Shown piece after piece: positions 8,077 to 18,499 of a DNA stretch of 64,000 nt. A model generated the notes under the pieces. It was not told where the DNA came from. It saw nothing but the letters and a program-made list of their open reading frames with translations, and did no database searches. The translations under genes were made by a program, and so were the position numbers. The stretch is from Oscillatoriales cyanobacterium RM2_1_1 (lineage in GTDB: Bacteria; Cyanobacteriota; Cyanobacteriia; Cyanobacteriales; Microcoleaceae). The DNA lies in contig JAAURB010000005.1 in assembly GCA_012033335.1 (NCBI GenBank), positions 1-64,000 of the forward strand, given 5' to 3'. Positions within the stretch are counted from its first letter, which is position 1. Every line of letters begins with the position of its first letter.

Positions 8077-10533
8077 TCAAGTTGCGCCATTGTAGTTACG
8101 CCATTGTAAATTAGCGGCTTCCCGAGTATTGGTATGACGCTCCAGGGTTCGGCGAGTGAACCTCATCTGAATCGAACGAGTTTGTTGGCCATCTGAGGAA
8201 ACCGCCACAATTGGATACTCGATCAACCCGTCGGGGAATGACATTTTAAACCGGAAGGTGCCATCAGGATTCAACCGAATCGGTTGCCCTGCAATGGTCA
8301 GGGCCGCATCGGGCTCCGTTGCTCCGTAGATAATCAGCTCAGCATCCGCAATCAACCAGAACTTTAAGGGACGCAATGGAGGCATGGAGGCCGCCAGACC
8401 CACGCCAGACCCCATTCCAGAAGTTGTCAACCCAACTCCCGATACTCTCCAGCCAGCCTCAACTCCAGAAGTTGTCAAACCCATGCCGGATGTGGTTAAG
8501 CCTGCACCTGAGACGGTCAGCCCAACCCCAGATCCTAAACGACTCACTCCTACCCCTGATGTGGTTAAACCTATACCAGACATGGAGCGACTGACTCCAA
8601 CCCCTGAGGTTGTCAAACCCATACCAGAGGTGGTTAATCCTGATCCAGAAGCCTTTTGACTGATACCCATTCCTGAAGCTGCCAGTCCAATACCCGACAT
8701 AGACTGACTGACTCCAACACCTGAAGTTGTCAGGCCAATTCCGGAAGCTGTCATTCCCATTCCCGAGGCCGTTAGTCCCATGCCAGAAGTTGTTAAACCA
8801 ACTCCAGATGTGGTTAGACCTATGCCAGACATCATCTGACCCACTCCAACTCCAGAAGTTGTTAACCCCATGCCGGAAACGCCCAAACCTCTACCCGAGG
8901 TAGTTAACCCCAGACCCGAGGTAGTTAACCCCATACCAGAAGCGCTCACACCTCTACCAGAAGTCATTAACCCCAGACCCGAGATAGTTAACCCCATGCC
9001 AGACAAAGACCAACCCGCTCCAATTCCTGAGGCACTCAAACCCATGCCGGAGGTAGTTAACCCCATACCTGAGGCACTCAAACCCATGCCCGAGGTAGTT
9101 AACCCCATACCAGAAGCGCTCACACCTCTACCAGAAGCAGTTAACCCCATGCCGGACATGGTCAAACCTATACCGGAAGTTGTCAAACCCATGCCCGAGG
9201 TAGTTAACCCCATACCAGACAAAGACCAACCTGCTCCAATTCCTGAGGCGCTCAAACCCATGCCAGAGGTAGTTAGTCCCAGACCCGAGGTAGTTAACCC
9301 CATGCCGGAAATGGTCAAACCCATGCCAGAAGTTGTCAAACCCATGCCCGAGGTAGTAAGCCCCATTCCTGAAACCGTTAAACCAGTTCCTGAACTCGTG
9401 AGACCAACACCTGAGATAGTCAAACCCATCCCAGATGTGGTCAAGTTTGCACCAGAGGCCGTAGGCCCAAGACCTGAAATAGTTAGCCCCAACCCAGAGG
9501 TTGTTACTCCAACACCCGAAGTACTTCGCCCAACCCCAGAAATCAATTGACCCAAACCAGTACCTGAACTCGTGACACCAACACCTGAGATAGTCAAACC
9601 CATACCAGATGTGGTCAAGTTTTCACCAGAGGCCGTAAGCCCAGCACCTGCCGCCGCCTCACTGATCCCCGATGCCCATTGCCCCATATCCGCAGGGAAC
9701 AGATATGAACTCACCACTTCTTCATGGATGGGAATTTGATGTCGAGACCCGAAAATAGAGCCGGCCACTCTGCTGGCTTCAGCCTCTCGGGACACGCCAA
9801 ACAACTTGCTAAAAATCTTGTCAGGATCAATTCCTGGAGAACGACTGGGAGGTTCAAGCTCTACAAACTTTCTGCCCTGAAGATCGTCGTCCCAGGATAC
9901 AGTAATAAACTGATCCTCAATCCAATCCGAAGGATAAATCGGCGGAATCCGCACCGACTCAGAACGAGCCAATATCAACCAACGACCATCGGCACAGCGA
10001 TAACCAATTTCAACTACATAGTCGCGATCGCTCACTGGAATTGGCACGTACCACTCCCGTGATGACTCATCACAGGGATATTCCTGAATGCTATGGGGAC
10101 TTTGAAACTCGAGGTTGATGTCAGTCACATCATAAATTCGCAAAGCTAGCTGCTGCCCACCTTGGCGGCGCAGTTCCTCTTTTTGCTCCCTCAGCACATC
10201 CCAGTAAGCATAGGCCCATTCCGGGTCTCTCGCCATCAAAACAATCCGACTCACCCCATAGCCACTCGGCAAGTCATTCAAACCTTCGTCCACTGATGCC
10301 AGCAGGTCTCGCATCTGAGTCTCCTGAGCTAAAAAATCTGCAACTTCCACTGCCTTCTGTTCCTCTGACATAGGAGAACGGATTAAACCCAGCCTTTGAC
10401 GTTGAATGTCCTGGATTTCTGCCAAAAGCTGAGATTTTCGCATCCGACTGTAACGGGAAATACCATATTCACTAGCAACTCTACGAAGTTGCCGTAAAGT
10501 CATATCTTCTAGAGGAGGACGTTCTTTAGCCAT
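8077..10533 (-). CDS. DUF4912 protein expanded by about 57 glycine-rich heptads
   Basis: Residues 1 to about 50 resemble the Rho N-terminal/SAP helical fold (LRQLRRVASEYGISRYSRMR). About 85-225 is a DUF4912 domain (SRIVLMARDPEWAYAYWDV to DGRWLILARSESV). The C-terminus (LRPLKFWLIADAELIIYGAT to MRFTRRTLERH) matches the usual end of cyanobacterial DUF4912 proteins. Between them, about residues 293-713, are roughly 57 heptads of consensus [MVIL]-G-L-T-T-S-G, some lengthened to nine residues (IGAGWSLSG, VGVSQSMSG). The total of 818 residues is far longer than a DUF4912 protein without repeats would be. There is no signal peptide or membrane segment, so it is probably cytoplasmic. Function is unknown. 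The start ATG at 10533 fits the conserved N-terminus. Confidence 0.9.
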   Translation of the reverse strand: MAKERPPLEDMTLRQLRRVASEYGISRYSRMRKSQLLAEIQDIQRQRLGLIRSPMSEEQKAVEVADFLAQETQMRDLLASVDEGLNDLPSGYGVSRIVLMARDPEWAYAYWDVLREQKEELRRQGGQQLALRIYDVTDINLEFQSPHSIQEYPCDESSREWYVPIPVSDRDYVVEIGYRCADGRWLILARSESVRIPPIYPSDWIEDQFITVSWDDDLQGRKFVELEPPSRSPGIDPDKIFSKLFGVSREAEASRVAGSIFGSRHQIPIHEEVVSSYLFPADMGQWASGISEAAAGAGLTASGENLTTSGMGLTISGVGVTSSGTGLGQLISGVGRSTSGVGVTTSGLGLTISGLGPTASGANLTTSGMGLTISGVGLTSSGTGLTVSGMGLTTSGMGLTTSGMGLTISGMGLTTSGLGLTTSGMGLSASGIGAGWSLSGMGLTTSGMGLTTSGIGLTMSGMGLTASGRGVSASGMGLTTSGMGLSASGMGLTTSGMGLSASGIGAGWSLSGMGLTISGLGLMTSGRGVSASGMGLTTSGLGLTTSGRGLGVSGMGLTTSGVGVGQMMSGIGLTTSGVGLTTSGMGLTASGMGMTASGIGLTTSGVGVSQSMSGIGLAASGMGISQKASGSGLTTSGMGLTTSGVGVSRSMSGIGLTTSGVGVSRLGSGVGLTVSGAGLTTSGMGLTTSGVEAGWRVSGVGLTTSGMGSGVGLAASMPPLRPLKFWLIADAELIIYGATEPDAALTIAGQPIRLNPDGTFRFKMSFPDGLIEYPIVAVSSDGQQTRSIQMRFTRRTLERHTNTREAANLQWRNYNGAT
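8395..9655 (-). repeat. About 57-copy 21-bp tandem repeat coding glycine-rich heptads
   Basis: Internal tandem array of the DUF4912 gene. The unit is 21 bp, with occasional 27-bp units. Codons are varied, so the array is old or under protein-level selection rather than a fresh DNA expansion. Larger blocks, such as the unit containing IGAGWSLSG, recur and point to block duplication. Confidence 0.92.
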
Positions 10534-10702
10534 AGGTTATGGTCTCCACTGCCTACAATAATCGGATGACTGTAGATTTCTTTTGGGATCAGCGGGATCA
10601 CCCGCGTAGTAAATATCTTGCAGGAAGTTTCTCAAGGGGTCAAGGGAAGAACAAGAAAAAAGTGAGTACATATACGGATTCTGGTACATACAGGGATCAA
10701 AG

Positions 10703-10751
10703 TGTCATGAAACCTTGACATTTTGATCCTGAAAATGTCATGAAACCTTGA
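10703..10751. promoter_or_regulatory. 33-bp-spaced direct repeat upstream of the DUF4912 gene
   Basis: TGTCATGAAACCTTGA occurs at 10703-10718 and again at 10736-10751, 33 bp apart, about three helical turns. Between them GACATTTT and AAAATGTC form an inverted repeat. It lies about 170-220 bp upstream of the DUF4912 start and could be an operator; that is inference. Confidence 0.45.
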
Positions 10752-10816
10752 TATAAATTCTGTTGATATCCATCTGGCTTGCTCGATCTACTGCGACTAT
10801 CACTGCAACTATACGA

Positions 10817-10846
10817 AGAGCCCCTGGAATGGTATTCAGGGGCTCT
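10817..10846. terminator. Terminator-like hairpin downstream of the oxoamine synthase
   Basis: AGAGCCCCTG pairs perfectly with CAGGGGCTCT across a 10-nt loop. It lies about 215 bp beyond the stop of the minus-strand lipid genes. There is no U-tract on either side, so termination is only a possibility. Confidence 0.4.
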
Positions 10847-10939
10847 CATACCAATTTGAAGACTACTTGAAGACTATTTGGGAAACACTCCACACCTCTC
10901 TTCCCTTGACGCGTTGGCGAAGCAACTGCTTGCTTGAGT

Positions 10940-11041
10940 TAAGTAGGTGGTTGTAATTAATCGTTAAATGAAGGGGGTCTGGGGGCACTGCCCCCTTCAC
11001 CCCCACGTCAATCTTCATAATTGATTGCGTTAAGCTACTTA
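10940..11041. repeat. Family-A palindromic repeat, copy 1
   Basis: Begins TAAGTAGGTGGTTGTAATTA and ends GCTACTTA, with a GC-rich core (GGGGGTCTGGGGGCACTG then CCCCCTTCACCCCC). The ends are inverted (TAAGTAG/CTACTTA). Other copies are at 20229, 23596, 32118, 41191 and 62065. Confidence 0.85.
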
Positions 11042-11059
11042 CTCCATTCACAATGTCCT

Positions 11060-12855
<1,796 letters not shown>

Positions 12856-13151
12856 GATTCACTCCTCCAACACGCTAAAACTCTAGCATCACTCGATTTC
12901 CTGAGTAGCAGGAAATGGGGGATTGTCCGCCGTATTGCCAGGCAATAAGCAGCCAATAGTGAAGCCCCGATCGCTTGCAGTCTGTCTGTTCTGACTGTCC
13001 TAAATATGAAATAGGAAAAGACATGATGGTTATTTTGCCATGAGAGTTATAGAACTAGAAAGGGGAACTTGGCAGGATGAGACTGCCATCAGGTTTCAAG
13101 GGGTTTGACCACGGATGACATTTAGCGGCATTGAGCTAAAAATTCTGCGGG

Positions 13152-14925
13152 CTAAATTTCAAGGGCTTCCAGGGTTCCTGCTAAAAACCGGGATCGACAA
13201 GCATGACGCTGAATTTTGCCACTAGAGGTTTTGGGGATACTGCCGGGCTTGAGTAGAACAGTGGTATGGACTGAAAGGTCATGGTGTCTCAGGATGGCCT
13301 GTTGAATAGATTGCACAAGTTCTTTTAGGCTTGGTTTATTCACTTTCGAGGAGTCAGAAGCGGATTCCGGATAAATTAATTGCCGTCGATAATGGCGCTC
13401 AACTTCAGCTACAATAACAAGCTTCTCTTCTCCGTTCACTTCGACAGAAAATCCAGCAATACTATTGGGCCGAAACAGGGAACCACACTGTTCCACTGTC
13501 CACTCAATATCTTGAGGGTAATGATTGTGGCCATTGATAATAATCAGATCCTTGAGACGACCGGTGACAAAAAGTTCATCGCCATCCATAAACCCTAAAT
13601 CCCCGGTGCGGAGAAAAGGCCCTGCCTGGTTAGGGGTGAGACGGGCGTGAAAACTCTGGGTGGTAGCCTCTGGATTTTGCCAGTATCCCTGGGCCACACT
13701 TGACCCTGAAACCCAGATTTCTCCTATGGTTCCGGCTTCACAGGACATTAAAGTTTCTGGATTGACAATCTGGATCTGCTGACCCGGTAGAGAAACGCCA
13801 CACCCTACCAGGTTCGGCCATTCTCCAAATGGCCATTCACCGGAGCAATTTGATTGTGTTCTAGGGCGATCGCCTGCACCGTTTTCAGTACTGGCGGTTG
13901 AGCTTTGACACCTCCTGAAATGATCAGGGTCGCCTCTGCCATGCCGTAGCAAGGATAGAATGCCTCCCGACGAAACCCGTAGGCGCAAAGGTTTCAGTAA
14001 AGCGATCTAGAACTTCATGATGAATCGGTTCAGCCCCATTGAAGGCCAGACCCCAACGACTCAGATCCAGATTGGCCCGTTGTTCGGGGGTGGTGCGTCG
14101 GACACAGAGATCATAGGCAAAGTTTGGGCCGCCGCTGGTGGTGGCTTGATAACGAGAAATTGTCTCCAGCCAGCGAATCGGTCGCTGAAGAAACAACAAT
14201 GGCGACATCAATATCACCGGAAACCCCCCAAATAACGGCTGTAAAACTCCGCCAATCAATCCCATGTCGTGATAGGGAGGCAACCAGATTACCCCTTGAC
14301 TTGCAGATGTATGTTCAAAATAGTGGTGGATTGCGGTTAAATTATGCAATAAATTTTGATGGCTGATCATGACCCCTTTGGGAGAAGCCGTGGAGCCCGA
14401 GGTATATTGCAGAAAGGCCAGAGTATCAGGCTGAAGGGCCGGAATTTGCCAGTCCTGAGCCAGATTTTCATCCAGTAAATCCGTGGCAATCCAAGCGGTT
14501 TGTTCAAGTTCAGGGACATCCTTCCCTCGCCGTTGCAGGCTGGCAAAAATGGATTCACTGGTCAGGGCAATTTTGGCCCCGGCATTGTTCAAGATGGCTT
14601 GCAGGCGATCGAGAGAACGATTGGGCCGGGGTGGATAGGCAGGGACAGGAATCACCCCGGCGTATAGGCAGCCAAAAAAAGCACTGATATACTCCAATCC
14701 AGGTTGGTACAGCAAAACGGCCCGTTCCCCCGGTGGACAAACAGACTGGAGATAGGCGGCGATCGCCCGAGCCTTTTGATCCAGAGCCCCGTAAGTTAGG
14801 CTAACCGTTGCCAATTCTCCATCTACCAAGAAGGTATAGCCGATTTGATCAGCAGATTGGTCTGCTCGATAGCGCAGCAGGTCAACTAGGGTAATAATGT
14901 TGTCAGAAATATCTAAGCCACTCAT
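13152..14925 (-). CDS. Fatty acyl-AMP ligase (FAAL), two apparent frameshifts
   Basis: Adenylate-forming enzyme of the FAAL type, which activates a free fatty acid and passes it to a carrier protein. The N-terminal part (13924-14925) has the AMP-binding core LAFLQYTSGSTASPKGVM and WLPPYHDMGLIGG. The C-terminal part (from about 13830 down to 13152) has TGDLGFMDGDELFVTGRLKDLIIINGHNHYPQDIE and PKTSSGKIQR. The stretch between is open only in the third frame and reads RREAFYPCYGMAEATLI to APVNGHLENGRT, exactly the expected FAAL sequence. One missing C near 13978-13986 and one near 13808-13812 restore an approximately 590-residue enzyme. I regard it as one gene; sequencing error is likelier than decay, but a real pseudogene is not excluded. 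Confidence 0.88.
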
Positions 14926-15104
14926 TTAGTAGACGAATCTCATGAGAAGGAATCAGGAGTTGGTTCAGGGGAGGAAGGTTCCAGTCTCAGCATTATAGTT
15001 TTCCCCTGTGCCCAAATCAAACGGATCGGTCTAGTTCTGTCCGGACGCTGACTTTTCTCAGACTGGCTGATACCAGGTTCCCTTCGATCTGGATTTTTGA
15101 CCGG

Positions 15105-16172
15105 ATGATTTCAGGTCTGCTCCGAAAGAGAAACACAACTCCTAAAATAAGAAATACTATGGTTCAAAACATCGATCAGACAAAAACTCAGAGTTCTTTT
15201 CCTGGCTTTCCCAATAGTTGGTTCCGGATTGCCACTAGCGGGGAGTTACCCCCCAAAAAAATCCTGCCCCTGCATTACCTCGGTCGGGACTTTGTGTTGT
15301 TTCGGGCGGATGGTACCCCCCGTTTGCTGGATGCGTTTTGTCCGCATTTGGGGGCACACCTGGGCTATGGCAGCACCCTTCAAGGCGATACCATTCGCTG
15401 TCCCTATCACGGTTGGCGATGGCATGGAACTGGTCGGTGTGTTGAGATTCCCTATCTAGACAAACAACTTCCTCAGGTGCAGATTCAAACCTGGCCTGTG
15501 CGGGAGGTGAACGGTCTGATCCTGATGTACTATCACCATCAAGCCCAATTGCCAGACTGGGAAATCCCTGCTGTTCCCGAACTCTCCTCTTCAAGGTGGA
15601 CACCCCTCAAGTCTGTTCGCCGCTGGCAGGTGCAAACCACCCTAAAGCACTACATGGAAAACAGTGTGGATGTATCCCATCTATCAAATCTTCACAGGCA
15701 AACTTTTAGTTCAGCGAAAAGTCTGAGCCTTGAAGCGAATGGCCCGATTTTAACCCATCGAATGGCGCAAAAATATAACCTTTCCAGTCTAGCTGCCGGA
15801 AAATTAATTGATGAAGACGGTGGAGTCACTACAATCTATTACGGGCCAGCCTACGATGTTAGCTATTATTGGACTCAAGGGCGGATTAAGTTGGAGTTGC
15901 TGACTATCTTTACCGGCACCCCTGTGGATCAAACCCATCTTGATATTGAGATTTTCTTTAGTGTCAAAAAGATGTTGCCTTCTCCGTTGAATGGGATTCT
16001 GACCGGGTTATTGAAGCGGGATGTGGCCCACACCTTCGAACAGGATCTACCGATTTTAGAAAATCGGGTGGATTTAGACCATCCCATCGTCTATGAAGAA
16101 GATGGGCCAATAAAGGCCAGCCTGCGCTGGGCCAATCAGTTTTACCCTGTTTCGCCTGAGCCGGAAGGGTAA
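15105..16172 (+). CDS. Rieske [2Fe-2S] non-heme iron oxygenase
   Basis: Alpha subunit of a Rieske oxygenase, which hydroxylates or desaturates with O2 and electrons from a reductase. The Rieske ligands are CPHLGAHLGYG and CPYHGWRWHG. The mononuclear iron site is NSVDVSHLSNLH, matching the N-x2-D-x2-H-x4-H pattern. At 355 residues, or 337 if it starts at ATG 15159, it resembles the KshA/DAF-36-like group of sterol and lipid oxygenases more than large aromatic-ring dioxygenases. It diverges from the FAAL across about 180 bp, so the two could share a control region. A role in tailoring the lipid made by the FAAL-ACP-oxoamine synthase genes is inference from position. No dedicated ferredoxin or reductase gene is present nearby. 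Confidence 0.9.
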   Translation: MISGLLRKRNTTPKIRNTMVQNIDQTKTQSSFPGFPNSWFRIATSGELPPKKILPLHYLGRDFVLFRADGTPRLLDAFCPHLGAHLGYGSTLQGDTIRCPYHGWRWHGTGRCVEIPYLDKQLPQVQIQTWPVREVNGLILMYYHHQAQLPDWEIPAVPELSSSRWTPLKSVRRWQVQTTLKHYMENSVDVSHLSNLHRQTFSSAKSLSLEANGPILTHRMAQKYNLSSLAAGKLIDEDGGVTTIYYGPAYDVSYYWTQGRIKLELLTIFTGTPVDQTHLDIEIFFSVKKMLPSPLNGILTGLLKRDVAHTFEQDLPILENRVDLDHPIVYEEDGPIKASLRWANQFYPVSPEPEG

Positions 16173-16458
16173 ATGGTTTGGTCGTGGGAATACAACAGCT
16201 CAACTTTCAAGGTTTTCCATCTCAAGCATTTGAACTGATGGATACACCTCGTATTCTCCACAGCCAAATTTGATTTTAAAGTGTCGCAACAGGTACAATG
16301 ATTCTATATTGAGTGAGTAGCGTAGAGCCGTTCTGACTAAAGGTGCATTTCAGGACTTAATCAGATAGAATTGAAGGATAGTCTTAAATTTAGAATACTT
16401 CGTTTTCTGGTTGAGTTTTTTTAAGAATTTCTAGCTGTTAGCAAACCCCCCCTTAAGA

Positions 16459-16782
16459 ATGACGTTAAATATGCTACATCGCAAAGTGTATCAACTGTGT
16501 CGTGATAGTCGTGACGTTTGTATTTTCTTGCGAGATCAGCAACGGTGGATCGAAAGAGCTCGTATCCTTGATATTGAAGGGGATCTGGTAACGCTACGCT
16601 ATGAGACAGAGGAAGAGGATGAGGTTTCGTCCTGGGAAGAGATTGTTCGCTTGGAGAGCATTGGTTCCATCAGTCAGAAGCTAGCATCAGTTCCCAGAGG
16701 ATATTTTGAGCTGCAAATTTCTGATGATTGCCCTGAGGCAGAACAAATTCATAACCCCTCGTCTGACAAGAATCAAGATTAG
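16459..16782 (+). CDS. Conserved small cyanobacterial protein (DUF6679-like)
   Basis: A 107-residue acidic protein. The conserved core starts MLHRKVYQLCRDSRDVCIFL (ATG at 16471) and continues RWIERARILDIEGDLVTLRYETEEEDE and SWEEIVRLESIGSISQKLA. The core looks like a small beta-barrel. I recognise it as a conserved cyanobacterial hypothetical, and the DUF6679 assignment is from memory of that N-terminal pattern. There is no signal peptide or membrane segment. ATG 16459 and 16471 are both possible; 16471 fits the conserved N-terminus. It stands alone and converges with mreD. Function unknown. Confidence 0.85.
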   Translation: MTLNMLHRKVYQLCRDSRDVCIFLRDQQRWIERARILDIEGDLVTLRYETEEEDEVSSWEEIVRLESIGSISQKLASVPRGYFELQISDDCPEAEQIHNPSSDKNQD

Positions 16783-16848
16783 ATTGACTGAATCTAGCCC
16801 ATACCTCAGGCCATACAGACTTCAGAGTGTAGAGCTAGTAGAGATCTG

Positions 16849-16867
16849 AACAGCCGTCTCGGCTGTT
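16849..16867. terminator. Hairpin between convergent genes
   Basis: AACAGCCG and CGGCTGTT form an 8-bp stem with a 3-nt loop, between the DUF6679-like gene (stop 16782) and mreD (stop 17024). It could act as a bidirectional terminator, but the following T-run is short (TTTCC). Confidence 0.45.
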
Positions 16868-17023
16868 TCCTGTCAGGCCAAATTCTTACACCCGAGAATT
16901 TCCGATTAATGTCGAATCCGGTTGATTCGTTATTGATTGACCTGTTTAAAAGCCTTACAGGGAACTTTTAAGCAAGACTTATCCACCGCCGACCAATGGA
17001 TTTAGAATTAAGTGGATTTGAGA

Positions 17024-17602
17024 TTATTTGATAAACGCTCCCGAGTAGTCTGGTCTTCGAGGCGGCTCAACCTGTTCCCACAAGTAGTGTAACGGTAAAC
17101 ATAGTACAGGAGTCCAGAGACTGCTGAGAATTGCTGAGCTAAGGGCGGCGCGTTGTTGATACACCCAAAACTCAGTTAAACCTAGGGCTTGCTGAGTTCC
17201 GTGGGTACTGAGAAACTGCAATCCCTGTAGCGCTTCCACCAAGATCACCATCCCAAAGACAATCAAGGCCAGCGAAATAAAGTTTTCTTGCATTTTTTTG
17301 ATGATGCGACGATGGATCAAAACCGTCACAACTGCCGCAACCACAAAGGGAACAATATGACTCCGTTCAGGGGCAGTCAACCCATCTAGGATTGACCCCA
17401 TGACCAACCCGGCGATCGCACTCTCAACCAGACTATGTTTGACGCTCCAGGCTACCAGATAAATGAGCAACCAGTTCGGTGTAATCCCAAACAGATTCAT
17501 TCCGGGTAGCGTATTGAAAGAGAGAAAAATGCATCCCAGAAGGGACAAAACCGTCATGCTCCAATTCAAAATTCGGCGCATCCAGGGTGAGGACTTAGAC
17601 AT
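17024..17602 (-). CDS. mreD: Rod shape-determining protein MreD
   Basis: Integral inner-membrane component of the elongasome that directs lateral peptidoglycan synthesis. The 192-residue protein has several membrane segments: LSLLGCIFLSFNT, WLLIYLVAW, IVPFVVAAVVTVLIH and LALIVFGMVILVEAL. Its sequence varies widely among bacteria, so the call leans on its position as third gene of mreB-mreC-mreD. It starts 3 nt after the mreC stop, consistent with translational coupling. Confidence 0.9.
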   Translation of the reverse strand: MSKSSPWMRRILNWSMTVLSLLGCIFLSFNTLPGMNLFGITPNWLLIYLVAWSVKHSLVESAIAGLVMGSILDGLTAPERSHIVPFVVAAVVTVLIHRRIIKKMQENFISLALIVFGMVILVEALQGLQFLSTHGTQQALGLTEFWVYQQRAALSSAILSSLWTPVLCLPLHYLWEQVEPPRRPDYSGAFIK

Positions 17603-17605
17603 GGT

Positions 17606-18448
17606 TCAGGGTTGAGGAATAGCTGAAGGGGACGATGACGATGAAGCGGAAGAACTGGGCACTGGGGCTGCTGAGTTGACCTCAGGTTGCTTTGGATTTG
17701 GATAGACCACAACCCATTCCAGGTTTTCTAGGGGAACAAAAAATTCCACCGTCGCCTCCGGGATTGCAGCATTGTTCAGATTGACAGTGCCAACTTTCCC
17801 TACGGGCCATCCCGCCGGAAATAATTGGCTGAAGGCAGAGGTTACGACGGTATCTCCAGGTTTTACGTTGGGAATATTATCAAAAAATTCCATCTGGCCC
17901 TCTTCAATTCCAAGCCCCGTGAGATAGCCCATCTGGCGGGTTCGACTCACCGCAACTCCAATCCGACTGGTGGGGTCGCTGATCAGTAATACCTGACTGG
18001 TATTGGGGGTAACATTGATCACCCGTCCCACCAAGCCCCCTGGCCCTACAACCAATCCATCTACCTGAATGCCGTGTTGACTGCCTCGACCAATGATAAC
18101 CTGTTGCCACCAGTGATCAGGACTACGACCAATGACTGGCGCAACAACTCCCTTGTCCTGGGGTTTGGACTGGGTGTATCCCAACAGCTTTGTCAGCTCT
18201 TGATTTTGCCGATCCAATTCTTCAACCCTGGCTTCTAGTTCATTGATCCGGGGATTGGCTTGTTTGGCCTGCTGAAGTTGTTGCTCGGCCAATTGCTCAG
18301 GATTGGCCTGAAATGGACGAGTCACCCAATAATACAATTCATAGAGAGCCATCCCCTGGGTTTGGCGCACCAACCAGGCGGTAATGATAGCCAATCCCAA
18401 TAATAGAGCTTGTGAACCGTAACGATTCCACCAATTTGATGTGTTCAT
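17606..18448 (-). CDS. mreC: Rod shape-determining protein MreC
   Basis: Bitopic periplasmic scaffold of the elongasome. It has one N-terminal membrane segment (YGSQALLLGLAIITAWLVRQ) and a coiled coil (ANPRINELEARVEELDRQNQELTKLL, quoted in parts). The MreC beta domains follow, with VIGRSPDHWWQQVIIGRGSQ and GVAVSRTRQMGYLTG. A serine/alanine-rich tail (SSSASSSSSPSAIPQP) ends the protein. The frame opens at a TTG four codons upstream, but the ATG at 18448 is the better start. It sits between mreB (about 50 bp upstream) and mreD. Confidence 0.95.
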   Translation of the reverse strand: MNTSNWWNRYGSQALLLGLAIITAWLVRQTQGMALYELYYWVTRPFQANPEQLAEQQLQQAKQANPRINELEARVEELDRQNQELTKLLGYTQSKPQDKGVVAPVIGRSPDHWWQQVIIGRGSQHGIQVDGLVVGPGGLVGRVINVTPNTSQVLLISDPTSRIGVAVSRTRQMGYLTGLGIEEGQMEFFDNIPNVKPGDTVVTSAFSQLFPAGWPVGKVGTVNLNNAAIPEATVEFFVPLENLEWVVVYPNPKQPEVNSAAPVPSSSASSSSSPSAIPQP

Positions 18449-18499
18449 GCCAGCAACCAAGAAAAAAGATTAGCCGTTCAGTAGTCGTTAGAATAGTTA

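Larger units (their letters stand above)
10534..11059. other. Intergenic region with direct repeats, hairpin and family-A repeat
   Basis: Spacer between the oxoamine synthase stop (11060) and the DUF4912 start (10533), both on the minus strand. It holds the three elements listed separately and no convincing gene; the 62-codon frame at 10863-11051 is simply the repeat read through. Confidence 0.6.

Noticed and set aside
8870-9550. 226-codon plus-strand open frame reading PEVVNPMPEVVKPIPE repeats
   Set aside because: It is the complement of the heptad-coding array; a 21-bp repeat without stops stays open on both strands. Conserved domains flank the array on the minus strand only.
8395-9655. 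Regular short DNA repeats that could be taken for a CRISPR array
   Set aside because: Units are directly adjacent at 21 bp with no spacers, in frame within a conserved gene, and no cas genes are in the window.
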